From the NCBI GenBank assembly GCA_046330455.1, contig JAXLSU010000002.1:186001-250000 (forward strand): a stretch of 64,000 nucleotides of DNA. The letters are read 5' to 3'. A program made the position numbers and the translations under genes. Of the stretch, positions 23,240-33,332 are shown piece by piece. The stretch is from CAVQXR01 sp046330455. Lineage in GTDB: Bacteria > Actinomycetota > Thermoleophilia > Gaiellales > Gaiellaceae. The notes below the pieces were generated by a model. The model saw only the letters and a program-made list of their open reading frames with translations, did no database searches and was not told the DNA's origin. The first letter of the stretch is position 1. Every line of letters starts with the position of its first letter.

Positions 23240-23270
23240 ATCATACAGAACGATTCCACGATACGGAACG
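23240..23270. promoter_or_regulatory. Candidate IclR operator with overlapping iclR -10
   Basis: ATACAGAACG (23243-23252) and ATACGGAACG (23261-23270) are direct repeats 18 bases apart, and TTCC...GGAA (23254-23268) forms an inverted repeat. TATGAT on the minus strand (23240-23245) fits an iclR -10. The block is AT-rich and lies between divergent starts. Confidence 0.45.
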
Positions 23271-23280
23271 GAGCGCCTGC

Positions 23281-23991
<711 letters not shown>

Positions 23992-24609
23992 GGCGACGTT
24001 CGAGGCCGCCGGGCGGCCGCGGACGCTCGTCATCGCCTGCGGCGCGATCGCCCGCGAGGTGCTCGCCGTCGTCGAGCTGAACGGCTGGACGCACGTCACC
24101 GTGCGCTGCCTGCCGGGAAAGCTCCACTCGACGCCGGGGAAGATCCCGGCCGCCGTCGATGCGAAGCTGCGCGAGCTGAAGGACGGCTACGACGAGGTGT
24201 TCGTCGCCTATGCCGACTGCGGGACCGCCGGCGGGCTCGATCGCGTGCTCGACGAGCACGGGGTGAAGCGGCTCCCGGGCGCCCACTGCTACGGGTTCTT
24301 CGCCGGCAACGACGAGTGGCAGGCGATGCAGGACGAGGAGCCCGGTACGCTCTACCTCACCGACTTCCTCGCCCGCCACTTCGACTCGCTCGTCTGGCGC
24401 GGCCTCGGGCTCGAGCGGTTCCCGGAGCTGTTGCCGGACATCTTCGGGAACTACAAGCGCGTCGTCTACCTCGCACAGACCGACGACGAGGCGCTCACCG
24501 ACCGGGCACGGGCCGCGGCAGAGCGGCTCGGGCTTGCGTTCGAGCGGGTGCGGACGGGCTACGGCGAGCTCCTCCCCACGCTGACGAGCTTCGTCGAGAA
24601 GCGGCCGGC

Positions 24610-25512
24610 ATGACCGAGACCGTCCTCTCGAGCGCGAGGAAGGAGGTCGTGATCGGGTTCGAGCGACCGTTCGTCGTGATCGGCGAGCGCATCAATCCGA
24701 CCGGCCGGCGCAAGCTCGCCGAGGAGATGGCGGCCGGCAGCTTCGAGACCGTCGCCGCCGACGCGATCGCCCAGGTCGAGGCTGGCGCCCACATGCTCGA
24801 CGTGAACGCGGGCATCCCGCTCGCCGACGAGCCGGCGATCCTCGCGCGAACGGTCGAGCTCGTCCAGTCGGTCACGGACGTCCCGCTCTGCATCGACTCG
24901 TCGATCGTTCCCGCGCTCCAGGCCGGGCTCTCGGCCTACCGCGGCAAGGCGCTCGTGAACTCCGTCACCGGCGAGGAGGACCGGCTCGAGTCGGTGCTGC
25001 CACTCGTCGCGCGCCACGGCGCCGCGGTCGTCGCGATCACGAACGACGAGACGGGAATCTCCGAGGACCCCGACGTTCGCTTCGAGGTCGCCCGACGGAT
25101 CGTCGCCCGCGCGGCCGATCACGGGATCCCGCGGGAGGACGTCGTCGTCGACCCGCTCGTGATGCCGGTCGGAGCGATGGGAACCGCGGGCCGGCAGGTG
25201 TTCCGGCTCGTCCGCCGCCTCCAGGAGGAGCTCGGGGTGAACACGACCTGCGGCGCGTCGAACATCAGCTTCGGGCTGCCGAATCGCGCCGGGCTGAACG
25301 CCGCGTTCCTGCCGATGGCGATCGCGTCCGGCATGACCTCGGCGATCACGAGCCCGCTCCACGAGGAGGTGCGCCAGGCCGTGCTCGCCGCCGACGTGCT
25401 GGCGGGCAACGACGCGCACTGTGCGGCCTGGATCGCCCGGTACGGTGACGCCCCGGCAGGCGGCGGGCGCCGTGGCGGGCGCGAAGGGCGGCGGAGAGCC
25501 GCCGCCCCGTGA
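24610..25512 (+). CDS. Methyltetrahydrofolate:corrinoid methyltransferase (pterin-binding family)
   Basis: A 300-residue TIM-barrel. PFVVIGERINPTGRRKLAEE is the N-terminal signature shared with MetH and AcsE, followed by EAGAHMLDVNAGIP, VPLCIDSSI, ALVNSVTGEE, VAITNDETG, DVVVDPLVMPVGA and CGASNISFGLPNR. It should pass the methyl group from Co(III)-methyl carrier to tetrahydrofolate. The C-terminal tail is Gly/Arg-rich (AGGGRRGGREGRR) and probably disordered. ATG 24610 overlaps the DUF1638 stop (ATGA), and its own stop overlaps the next GTG. Confidence 0.92.
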   Translation: MTETVLSSARKEVVIGFERPFVVIGERINPTGRRKLAEEMAAGSFETVAADAIAQVEAGAHMLDVNAGIPLADEPAILARTVELVQSVTDVPLCIDSSIVPALQAGLSAYRGKALVNSVTGEEDRLESVLPLVARHGAAVVAITNDETGISEDPDVRFEVARRIVARAADHGIPREDVVVDPLVMPVGAMGTAGRQVFRLVRRLQEELGVNTTCGASNISFGLPNRAGLNAAFLPMAIASGMTSAITSPLHEEVRQAVLAADVLAGNDAHCAAWIARYGDAPAGGGRRGGREGRRRAAAP

Positions 25513-27524
25513 GCGGCGGGGACGCACTCGTCGTCTTCACGCCGTCCGGACGCCGCGGCCGGATGGCCCGGGGCACGACCGTGCTCGACGCGGCACGGCG
25601 TCTCGGCGTCGACCTCGACTCGGTCTGCGGCGGTCGCGGGCTCTGTGGGCGCTGCGCGATCGAGGTCGCCGAGGGCGAGCACGGAAAGCACGGGATCACG
25701 TCGGCGGCAGGCCACCTCTCGCCGGCGGGCGACGCCGAGCGAGGCTACGCGGCCGAGCGTGGCCTCCCGGCCCACCGCCGGCTCGGCTGCCATGCACGGA
25801 TCGAGGGCGACGTCGTGCTCGACGTGCCGCCGGAGAGCCAGGTCCACCGCCAGGTCGTCCGCAAGGAGGCCGATGCCCGACCGATCGAGCTCGACCCCGT
25901 CGTCCGCCTCCACACGGTCGAGGTCGAGCAGCCCGAGCTCGCGCATCCGTCGAGCGACCTGCGGCGCCTGCGCGAGGCGCTCGCGCGCGAGTGGGGGCTC
26001 GAAGGCCTCGACGTCGATTCGACCGTGCTCGGCTCGCTCCAGGGCGCGCTGCGGCGTGCAGACTGGATCGTCACGGTCGCCGTCCACGACGGCACGACGA
26101 TCACGGGCGTCTGGCCTGGCGTCCACGAGCGCGCCTTCGGAATTGCCTTCGACATCGGCTCGACGACGGTCGCGGGCCACCTCTGCGACCTGGCCTCGGG
26201 CGACGTCGTCGCCTCCGCGGGCGCGATGAACCCGCAGATCCGCTTCGGCGAGGATCTCATGAGCCGCGTCTCCTACGTGATGATGAACCCCGGGTCGCTG
26301 CGGGAGCTCACCCGCGCCGTGCGGGGATGCCTCGCGAAGCTGACGGCCGAGCTCGCGAAGGAGGCCGGGATCGACCGGGAGGCGATCCTCGAGGTCACGG
26401 TCGTCGGCAACCCGATCATGCATCACCTCGTGCTCGGGATCGACCCGACCGAGCTCGGCGGCGCGCCGTTTGCGCCCGCCGTCGACGAGGGGCTGCGCCT
26501 GCGGGCCTCCGAGCTCGGCCTTCCCGTCCACCCCGGCGCCCGGCTCTACGTCCTCCCGTGCATCGCCGGCCACGTCGGGGCGGACACGGCCGGCGTGATC
26601 CTCTCCGAGGGCCCGCACCTGCTCGAGGAGGTCAACCTGATCGTCGATGTCGGCACGAACGCCGAGATCGTGCTCGGCAACCGCGACCGTCTTCTCGCGG
26701 CCTCGAGCCCCACGGGGCCCGCCTTCGAGGGCGCGCAGATCTCGTGCGGGCAGCGGGCCGCGCCGGGCGCGATCGAGCGCGTCCGGATCGATCCCGCAAC
26801 GCTCGAGCCGCGCTACCGCGTGATCGGGGGGGGCGTCTGGTCGGACGAGCCCGGGTTCGCGGGGACCCGTGTCACCGGCGTCTGCGGGTCCGGGATCATC
26901 GAGGCGATCGCCGAGCTGCACCTGACGGGAATCCTCGCGACCGACGGAACCATCGACGGCACGCTCGCGGAGCGCAGCCCGCGGATCGTTCCCGACGGGC
27001 GGACCTTCGCCTACGTGCTCCACGACGGCGAGCCCCGGCTCACGATCACCCAGAACGACGTCCGCCAGATCCAGCTCGCGAAGGCCGCCCTGCACGCGGG
27101 CTGCCGGCTGCTCATGGATCGCTACGGGCTCGAGCGGGTCGAGCGGATCCGGCTCGCGGGCGCGTTCGGGAGCCACATCGACCCCGTCCATGCGCTCGTG
27201 CTCGGGCTCGTGCCCGACTGCGAGCCCGGACGGGTCACCTCCGCCGGGAACGCCGCCGGGACGGGCGCCCGGATCGCCCTCTTGAACGGGGCAGCTCGCA
27301 GGGAGATCGAGGAGGTCGTCCGGCGGGTCGAGAAGGTCGAGACGGCGGTCGAGCCGCGCTTCCAGGAGCACTTCGTCGACGCGATGGCCGTGCCGCACGG
27401 GACGGAGCCGTACGAGCGGCTCGGCGCCGTCATCGCCCTGCCACCTCGTCGCTCCGGCGCGCAGCCTGCTCGCCAGGCGCGACCGAGGCGGCGCCGGCCA
27501 GCAACGGAGAGGAGTGCGTCATGA
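25509..27524 (+). CDS. ASKHA-domain corrinoid activation protein (RamA/DUF4445 family) with 2Fe-2S domain
   Basis: A 671-residue reductive activator. The N-terminal ferredoxin domain starts ALVVFTPSGRRGRMARG and has Cys40, 46, 49 (VCGGRGLCGRC) and Cys94 (RRLGCHA). A linker domain follows to about residue 210, then the ASKHA ATPase: AFGIAFDIGSTTVAGHLCDL, VTVVGNPIMHHLVLGIDP, LIVDVGTNAEIVLGN, TGVCGSGIIEAIAEL and RIRLAGAFGSHIDP. It is longer and more typical at the N-terminus than the activator at 9649. The tail is Arg/Pro-rich. GTG 25509 overlaps the previous stop and the stop overlaps the next ATG. Confidence 0.93.
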   Translation: MSGGDALVVFTPSGRRGRMARGTTVLDAARRLGVDLDSVCGGRGLCGRCAIEVAEGEHGKHGITSAAGHLSPAGDAERGYAAERGLPAHRRLGCHARIEGDVVLDVPPESQVHRQVVRKEADARPIELDPVVRLHTVEVEQPELAHPSSDLRRLREALAREWGLEGLDVDSTVLGSLQGALRRADWIVTVAVHDGTTITGVWPGVHERAFGIAFDIGSTTVAGHLCDLASGDVVASAGAMNPQIRFGEDLMSRVSYVMMNPGSLRELTRAVRGCLAKLTAELAKEAGIDREAILEVTVVGNPIMHHLVLGIDPTELGGAPFAPAVDEGLRLRASELGLPVHPGARLYVLPCIAGHVGADTAGVILSEGPHLLEEVNLIVDVGTNAEIVLGNRDRLLAASSPTGPAFEGAQISCGQRAAPGAIERVRIDPATLEPRYRVIGGGVWSDEPGFAGTRVTGVCGSGIIEAIAELHLTGILATDGTIDGTLAERSPRIVPDGRTFAYVLHDGEPRLTITQNDVRQIQLAKAALHAGCRLLMDRYGLERVERIRLAGAFGSHIDPVHALVLGLVPDCEPGRVTSAGNAAGTGARIALLNGAARREIEEVVRRVEKVETAVEPRFQEHFVDAMAVPHGTEPYERLGAVIALPPRRSGAQPARQARPRRRRPATERSAS

Positions 27525-29065
27525 CCACCGAATCCAGGGCCGGTCGTCGCGGCGGCGGCCGCGCGGCCCGCCACGCGGCGCGCCTGCACGCCGTCGCCGA
27601 GAAGGTGCCGTTCATCACCCGGACGCTCGCGCCCGTCGAGGTGCTCTCCGAGGAGGGTCTCGCGCTCATCGAGCACAACGCGGACACGATCCTCGAGGAG
27701 GTCGGGATCGAGTTCCGCGACGCGCCGGACGCCCACGAGCTGCTTCGCGGCGCCGGCTGCGACGTCGACGGCGACCGCGTCCGGTTTCCGCGCGGCCTCG
27801 CCAGGCAGCTCGTCCAGGCGACCGCGCCGCGCGAGTTCACGCAGGTGGCGCGCAACCGCGCGAACGACGTCGTCTTCGGCGGGCAGAAGACGATCTTCGC
27901 GCCCGCCTACGGTTCGCCGTTCGTGCGCGACCTCGAGGGCGGCCGGCGCTACGGGACGATCGAGGACTTCCGCAACTTCGTGAAGCTGACCTACCTCTCG
28001 CCGTACCTCCACCACTCGGGCGGCACGGTGTGCGAGCCGGTCGACCTGCCGGTCAACAAGCGCCATCTCGACATGGTGCATGCCCACATCCGCTACTCGG
28101 ACAAGCCGTTCATGGGCTCGGTGACACATCCGCTGCGCGCCGCCGACACGGTCGAGCTGGCGCGGATCGTCTTCGGCGCCGGGTTCATGGAGGAGAACTG
28201 CGTCGTCTTCAGCCTGATCAACGCGAACTCGCCGCTCGTCTGGGACTCGATCATGCTCGGCGCGGCCAGGGCGTACGCGGAAGCGAACCAGGGCCTCCTG
28301 ATGACGCCGTTCATCCTCGCGGGCGCGATGAGCCCGGCGACCGTCGCGGGCGCGGCAACCCAGACGCTCGCCGAGTCGATCGCCGGCATGGCCTACGTCC
28401 AGCTCGTGCGCCCGGGCGCGCCCGTGGTGCTCGGTTCCTTCGCCTCGACCCTGTCGATGCAGACGGGCGCCCCGACCTTCGGGACGCCCGAGCCGGCCCT
28501 CGTCCTCTACGTGATGGCGACGCTCGCCCGCCGGCTCGGCGTCCCGTTCCGTTCCGGAGGCGCGCTCACCGCCTCGAAGCTCGCCGACGCCCAGGCCGCC
28601 TACGAGTCGGCGAACACGATGCAGCCGACGCTCCTCGGCGGCGTGAACTTCGTCCTCCACGCGGCCGGCTGGCTCGAGGGCGGCCTGACGATGGGCTACG
28701 AGAAGTTCGTGCTGGACAACGACCAGGCCGGCATGTGGCACGAGTTCGTCAAGGGCGTCGACCTCTCCCCGAACGGGCAGGCGCTCGATGCGATGCGCTC
28801 GAACGAGCCCGGGCAGCACTGGCTCGGCCACGCGCACACGCTCGCGAACTTCGAGACCGCGTTCTACCGCTCGCCGCTCGCCGACAACTCGAGCTTCGAG
28901 CAGTGGCAGGCCGAGGGGGCACAGGACGCCGAGACGCGGGCCCATCCGCACTGGAAGCGCCTGCTCGAGGAGTACGAGGCACCCCCGATCGACGAGGCCG
29001 TCGACGAGGAGCTGCGCGAGTGGATCGAGCGCAAGAAGGCGAGTTTCCCGGACTCGAACGTGTAG
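27521..29065 (+). CDS. Trimethylamine methyltransferase (MttB)-family protein without pyrrolysine
   Basis: A 514-residue member of the MttB superfamily, which demethylates methylated amines or betaines to a cognate corrinoid protein. Conserved segments include EEGLALIEHNADTILEEVGI, FAPAYGSPFVRDLEGG, LHHSGGTVCEPVDLP, GSVTHPLRAADTVELA, MTPFILAGAMSPATVAGA and FRSGGALTASKLADAQAAYE. There is no in-frame TAG, so it belongs to the non-pyrrolysine branch, where known members act on quaternary amines such as glycine betaine. The N-terminus is a short basic stretch. ATG 27521 overlaps the activator stop. A quaternary amine is the best substrate guess. Confidence 0.92.
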   Translation: MTTESRAGRRGGGRAARHAARLHAVAEKVPFITRTLAPVEVLSEEGLALIEHNADTILEEVGIEFRDAPDAHELLRGAGCDVDGDRVRFPRGLARQLVQATAPREFTQVARNRANDVVFGGQKTIFAPAYGSPFVRDLEGGRRYGTIEDFRNFVKLTYLSPYLHHSGGTVCEPVDLPVNKRHLDMVHAHIRYSDKPFMGSVTHPLRAADTVELARIVFGAGFMEENCVVFSLINANSPLVWDSIMLGAARAYAEANQGLLMTPFILAGAMSPATVAGAATQTLAESIAGMAYVQLVRPGAPVVLGSFASTLSMQTGAPTFGTPEPALVLYVMATLARRLGVPFRSGGALTASKLADAQAAYESANTMQPTLLGGVNFVLHAAGWLEGGLTMGYEKFVLDNDQAGMWHEFVKGVDLSPNGQALDAMRSNEPGQHWLGHAHTLANFETAFYRSPLADNSSFEQWQAEGAQDAETRAHPHWKRLLEEYEAPPIDEAVDEELREWIERKKASFPDSNV

Positions 29066-29098
29066 GCCGGGCCGAGGCGGCCGGGGCCCGCCCCGGCC

Positions 29099-29255
29099 GG
29101 GCCGGATGAAATCCGGCCCTACAGCGAGGCCCCATCGGCAACACCCGTCGCGCTCCGATGGAGGGGCGGGATCTCATCTCGCCCGTCCCCCACAGCGAGG
29201 CCGCATCGGCGACGCCTTCCCCGTTTCGATGTAGGGGCGAGCTCTCATCCCGCCC
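29099..29255. repeat. Cluster of three REP-like palindromes within a tandem duplication
   Basis: A reverse copy (29099-29122) is followed by two forward copies (29160-29184 and 29231-29255). The two forward copies end near-identical units that begin ACAGCGAGGCC and CATCGGC, about 70 bases apart, so the spacer and palindrome were duplicated together. The cluster lies downstream of the mttB-like stop. Confidence 0.7.
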
Positions 29256-29289
29256 GGTGCCTCGCAAGCCGGGCCGGCGTGATGTGCTT

Positions 29290-29309
29290 GATGCTAACCT
29301 CTCTGCATC
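29290..29309 (+). promoter_or_regulatory. Candidate promoter and autoregulatory operator of the VapBC module
   Basis: Inverted repeat GATGC (29290-29294) and GCATC (29305-29309) brackets a TAACCT -10 box (29295-29300), directly before the antitoxin ATG. Ribbon-helix-helix antitoxins commonly bind such sites. Confidence 0.45.
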
Positions 29310-29552
29310 ATGCGCACCACAGTGACACTCGATCCGGATGTGGCCGCTCTCATCGACTCGGAGCGCGCCCGCACCGGCGCGTCGTTTCGCGAGGCGATCA
29401 ACAGGCTCGTCCGCCGCGGTGCTCGCGGACCGGCACCGCAGCCGGTGCCGCTCCCGACGCTTCCGGGCAGGCCCGCGATCGATCTCGGTGACACCTCCGC
29501 CGTTCTCGCTGCCCTCGACGACGAGCGCCGAGCGCAGCGCGACCTCCCGTGA
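29310..29552 (+). CDS. Ribbon-helix-helix antitoxin (VapB type)
   Basis: An 80-residue protein whose first 40 residues form a ribbon-helix-helix: MRTTVTLDPDVAALIDSERA then GASFREAINRLVRRG. The C-terminal half (PLPTLPGRPAIDLGDTSAVL and an acidic-basic tail) should wrap around and neutralise the toxin. The stop overlaps the toxin start by four bases (GTGA), which couples their translation. Antitoxin dimers normally repress their own promoter; the inverted repeat just upstream is the likely site. Confidence 0.85.
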   Translation: MRTTVTLDPDVAALIDSERARTGASFREAINRLVRRGARGPAPQPVPLPTLPGRPAIDLGDTSAVLAALDDERRAQRDLP

Positions 29553-29983
29553 CGCTCGTCGACACGAACCTGCTCGTCTACGCGACGTTCGCAGAGGCGC
29601 CGGAGCATTCGCGCGTTCGCGGGTGGCTCGAGAGCCTGCTGGCCGACGCTGACGGCTCGGTGGCCCTGTGCTGGCCCGTCCTCTACGCATTCGTCCGGCT
29701 GATCACGAGCACGCGCGTGTTCGGCGCGCAGGCAGTTCCCGTCAGCCGCGGCTGGGAGGTCGCAGCGGCATATCTGTCCCAGCCCGCCGTCCGCGTGGTC
29801 GCGGCGGGCACCCGTCACGCCACGATCGCCGGCGAGCTCGCGGCCACCCCGGGGCTGCGGAGCGAGGACGTGCCCGACCTCGAGGTCGCAGCGCTCGCGA
29901 TCGAGCACGGGCTCGTGCTCGCCACCCATGACCACGGCTTCCGGCGCTTCACCGGCCTCCGTGTCGTCGATCCGCTCACGTAG
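29549..29983 (+). CDS. PIN-domain ribonuclease toxin (VapC type)
   Basis: A 144-residue PIN-domain RNase. The acidic metal-binding residues are Asp5 in TLVDTNLLVY, Asp in EDVPDLEVAALAIEHG, and Asp in LATHDHGFRRF. The usual Glu in the second helix is replaced (LCWPVLYAFVRLITSTRVFG), as in several mycobacterial VapC proteins. The final RFTGLRVVDPL matches the family end. It would cleave a specific RNA when free of its antitoxin. GTG 29549 overlaps the antitoxin stop. Confidence 0.88.
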   Translation: MTLVDTNLLVYATFAEAPEHSRVRGWLESLLADADGSVALCWPVLYAFVRLITSTRVFGAQAVPVSRGWEVAAAYLSQPAVRVVAAGTRHATIAGELAATPGLRSEDVPDLEVAALAIEHGLVLATHDHGFRRFTGLRVVDPLT

Positions 29984-30012
29984 GCCGCGACCTCCTCCCC
30001 ATCTAGGAGTCG

Positions 30013-30018
30013 TATACT
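30013..30018 (+). promoter_or_regulatory. -10 box of the second toxin-antitoxin module
   Basis: TATACT ends six bases before ATG 30025 with no Shine-Dalgarno, so the transcript is probably leaderless. The surrounding GTATAC is palindromic and may also serve as operator. Confidence 0.5.
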
Positions 30019-30024
30019 ACGCCT

Positions 30025-30270
30025 ATGCTGACCGTTCCCGAGGCGGCACGGATTGCCGAGCGCGATCCAGAGACGATCCGTCGCTGGATCCGCTCAGGCA
30101 AGCTTCGCTCTTCGAAGATCGGCACCCAGCACGTCATCGAGGAAGGTGACCTCGACGAGGTGCTCGCCGCGGACGAGCTCCCGATTCCGGAGTCCTGGGG
30201 AGCGCCGATCAGCGGTCGGCCGTTGCCGAGCATCGTCGCGATCGTGAGACGCCAGCGGGCCGAGCACTGA
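30025..30270 (+). CDS. Antitoxin with excisionase/MerR-type helix-turn-helix
   Basis: An 81-residue protein. Residues 1-48 (MLTVPEAARIAERDPETIRR then WIRSGKLRSSKIGTQHVIEE) are a MerR/excisionase-like HTH with a wing. The remaining part (DELPIPESWGAPISGRPLPS) should contact the toxin. It starts at ATG 30025, apparently leaderless, and ends three bases before the PIN gene. The DNA-binding fold differs from the ribbon-helix-helix antitoxin of the module just upstream. Confidence 0.8.
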   Translation: MLTVPEAARIAERDPETIRRWIRSGKLRSSKIGTQHVIEEGDLDEVLAADELPIPESWGAPISGRPLPSIVAIVRRQRAEH

Positions 30271-30273
30271 GCC

Positions 30274-30657
30274 GTGCTCGTCGTCGACTCGAGCGCGGCC
30301 GTCCAACTCGCGCTGAGAGACGCAGTGTCGCGCCTCTCACCGTACGATCCCGTAGCGCCGCCGCTGCTCTGGTCTGAGTCCGTGGCCGCTCTCCGCCAGC
30401 TCGCGTGGAGGGGCGACATCCGCGATGAGCATGCGACGCAGGCGATCGCGACACTGTCAAGGGGGCCGATCGGCGAGCGGCGAGCGCCCTGGCCCGACGT
30501 CTACGAGCTCGGGGTGCAGCTCGGGTGGGCAAAGACGTACGACGCCGAGTATGTGGCACTCGCGCTGCATCTCGACTGTGCTCTGCTCACGGTCGACGCC
30601 CGGCTCGCCCGCACGGCGGGCCGGCTCATCCCGGTCATTCCCCCCGAGCAGATCTGA
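30274..30657 (+). CDS. PIN-domain ribonuclease toxin
   Basis: A 127-residue PIN domain with the four acidic positions in place: Asp5 in MLVVDSSAAVQ, Glu in PLLWSESVAALRQL, Asp in KTYDAEYVALALHL and Asp in LLTVDARLART. It ends IPVIPPEQI. GTG 30274 lies three bases after the HTH antitoxin, so the two form one module. It is a different PIN subgroup from the neighbouring VapC-type toxin. Confidence 0.88.
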   Translation: MLVVDSSAAVQLALRDAVSRLSPYDPVAPPLLWSESVAALRQLAWRGDIRDEHATQAIATLSRGPIGERRAPWPDVYELGVQLGWAKTYDAEYVALALHLDCALLTVDARLARTAGRLIPVIPPEQI

Positions 30658-30735
30658 CGCCGAAGGGGTCGTCACGCCGGGACGCCTGGCACGCTGGCCC
30701 GGCGGATGGTGCACACGCGGGCGTACGGTTCACAC

Positions 30736-30906
30736 GTGAAGCGGATCGGGATCCGGGAGCTGTGTGACCGCACGGCGCGCGCTGTGCGTCGCGCGACGAA
30801 ACGAGAGCGGTCGGTCACCGCTCCACCTTCGCCGCATCCGGTCGCGCCGCCGCCCGGGGTCAGCACGTCCGAGTTGTTGCGTGAGCACCGTAGCCGCTGC
30901 TCGTGA
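30736..30906 (+). pseudogene. Shortened Phd/YefM-type antitoxin remnant
   Basis: VKRIGIRELCDRTARAVRR matches the start of Phd-type antitoxins, and PPPGVSTSELLREHRSRC resembles their C-terminal part, but the central strand region is missing or scrambled and only 56 codons remain. No toxin gene follows. It looks like a decayed third module beside the two intact ones. Confidence 0.5.
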
Positions 30907-30956
30907 GCTGATCGACTCCACGACGGGACCTGATTCTCACCCGCTCTAGCCCGGAT

Positions 30957-30981
30957 GTAGGGGCGGGATCTCATCCCGCCC
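30957..30981 (+). repeat. REP-like palindrome, consensus copy
   Basis: GTAGGGGC lead with GGGCGGGAT/ATCCCGCCC arms. It sits 15 bases past the hom stop codon and may serve as the 3' hairpin of the ilv-hom transcript. Confidence 0.78.
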
Positions 30982-30996
30982 GCCCTCGCCCGAACC

Positions 30997-32286
30997 TCAG
31001 GCCGACGCGCCGATGACCGCGAGCCGGGTCGGCGCCGCGTGGGTCTCGCCGAGCGCCGCGATCTCCGCGAGCGCCGCGCCGACGTCGCCCGTGCGCGCGT
31101 CGTGGGTGACGATGTGGAGCGCCGCGTCGTCCCCGAGCTGGTACTGGACGAGCCGCGCCACCGAGACGTCGTGCGAGGCCAGTCGCTCCGCAACGTGGGC
31201 GAGCACCCCGGGCCGGTCCTCGACCTCGATCCGCAGGTAGTGCGGCTGGCGTAGCTCGCCCGGATCGAGCAGGCGCAGCTTCCGCCAGGTCGGGTCGTTC
31301 TCGAGGAAGCCGGTTCCGATCGTCCCGACGATCGAGACCATGTCCGCAACGACCGCCGACGCGGTCTCGATGCCGCCGGCGCCCGGCCCCTCGAGGAGGA
31401 TCTGACGGATCGCGTCGCCCTCGAGCATGACCGCGTTCGTCGCGCCCTCGAGCGAGGCCAGCGGGTGGTGGCGGTCGACGAGGGCGGGCGCAACCCGTAC
31501 GTCGACCGCGCCGTCGACGAGCGTTGCCTGGCCGACGAGCTTGACCGTCATCCCCATCTCGCGGGCCGCCCAGACGTGGCCCGGCAGGATCCCGGTGATC
31601 CCCTCGTAGGCGACGTCCGCCAGCGTGACCCGGGAGCCGAACGCGATCGTCGCGAGGATCGCCATCTTCGCCGCGGCGTCGGCGCCGGAGACGTCGTCCG
31701 TGGGGTCGGCCTCCGCGTACCCGAGGCGCTGCGCCTCGGCGAGCGCGTCGTCGTAGGAGCCGCCGGCCTCCATCGTCGAGAGGATGAAGTTCGTCGTCCC
31801 GTTGACGATCCCGAGCACCCGGTGGACGTTCGAGACGACGAGCGACTCGCGCAGCACCTTGATCACGGGGATCGCCGCGCACACGCTCGCCTCGAAGCGG
31901 AGCTGGACCCCGGCGGCGGAGGCGGCGCGGAACATCTCGTCCCCTCGCTGGGCGATCAGCTGCTTGTTCGCGGTCACGACGGGCTTGCCGGCCTCGAAGA
32001 GGCGCACGAGGTGGCCCGCGGCCTCGTCGACTCCGCCCATCACCTCGGCGACGACCTGGATCGCCGGGTCGCCGACGATCTCCTCGATCTCGGTCGTGAT
32101 CACGCCCTCGGGCGCCGGGAAGTCGCGCGCCTTGCCCGGGTCGCGGACGAGCGCCTTGACGACCCGCAGCCGGTGCCCGGTCGCACGCACGATGTCGGCC
32201 TCGTTCTCGAGCAGGAGCCGGTTGACCGCGGCGCCCACGGTGCCGTAGCCGAGCAGGGCGACCGGTACGTCCGTGACCTCTCTCAT
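30997..32286 (-). CDS. hom: Homoserine dehydrogenase
   Basis: A 429-residue enzyme that reduces aspartate semialdehyde to homoserine for threonine and methionine synthesis. The N-terminal Rossmann domain has VALLGYGTVGAAV, the middle has PVVTANKQLI and VLGIVNGTTNFIL followed by YAEADPTDDVSGADAAAK (substrate binding), and residues about 350-425 form a C-terminal ACT domain (HYLRIEVEDRPGVLAHVAER) expected to mediate threonine inhibition. It starts at ATG 32286, 27 bases after ilvC, so it is probably the last gene of the ilvBNC transcript. That joins branched-chain and aspartate-family synthesis, as threonine is the isoleucine precursor. Confidence 0.95.
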   Translation of the reverse strand: MREVTDVPVALLGYGTVGAAVNRLLLENEADIVRATGHRLRVVKALVRDPGKARDFPAPEGVITTEIEEIVGDPAIQVVAEVMGGVDEAAGHLVRLFEAGKPVVTANKQLIAQRGDEMFRAASAAGVQLRFEASVCAAIPVIKVLRESLVVSNVHRVLGIVNGTTNFILSTMEAGGSYDDALAEAQRLGYAEADPTDDVSGADAAAKMAILATIAFGSRVTLADVAYEGITGILPGHVWAAREMGMTVKLVGQATLVDGAVDVRVAPALVDRHHPLASLEGATNAVMLEGDAIRQILLEGPGAGGIETASAVVADMVSIVGTIGTGFLENDPTWRKLRLLDPGELRQPHYLRIEVEDRPGVLAHVAERLASHDVSVARLVQYQLGDDAALHIVTHDARTGDVGAALAEIAALGETHAAPTRLAVIGASA

Positions 32287-32313
32287 CGTGCCGTCGTTGC
32301 GAACACGCCGGGC

Positions 32314-33300
<987 letters not shown>

Positions 33301-33332
33301 CGGGGGTCCTTTCTGTTGCCGGTCGCGGAGGG

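Noticed and set aside
25119..27398. Long minus-strand frame opposite the second activator gene
   Set aside because: The plus strand encodes a clear 2Fe-2S/ASKHA protein; the antisense product has no motif.
27521..29065. Pyrrolysine readthrough in the MttB-like gene
   Set aside because: There is no in-frame TAG; the protein belongs to the non-pyrrolysine branch.
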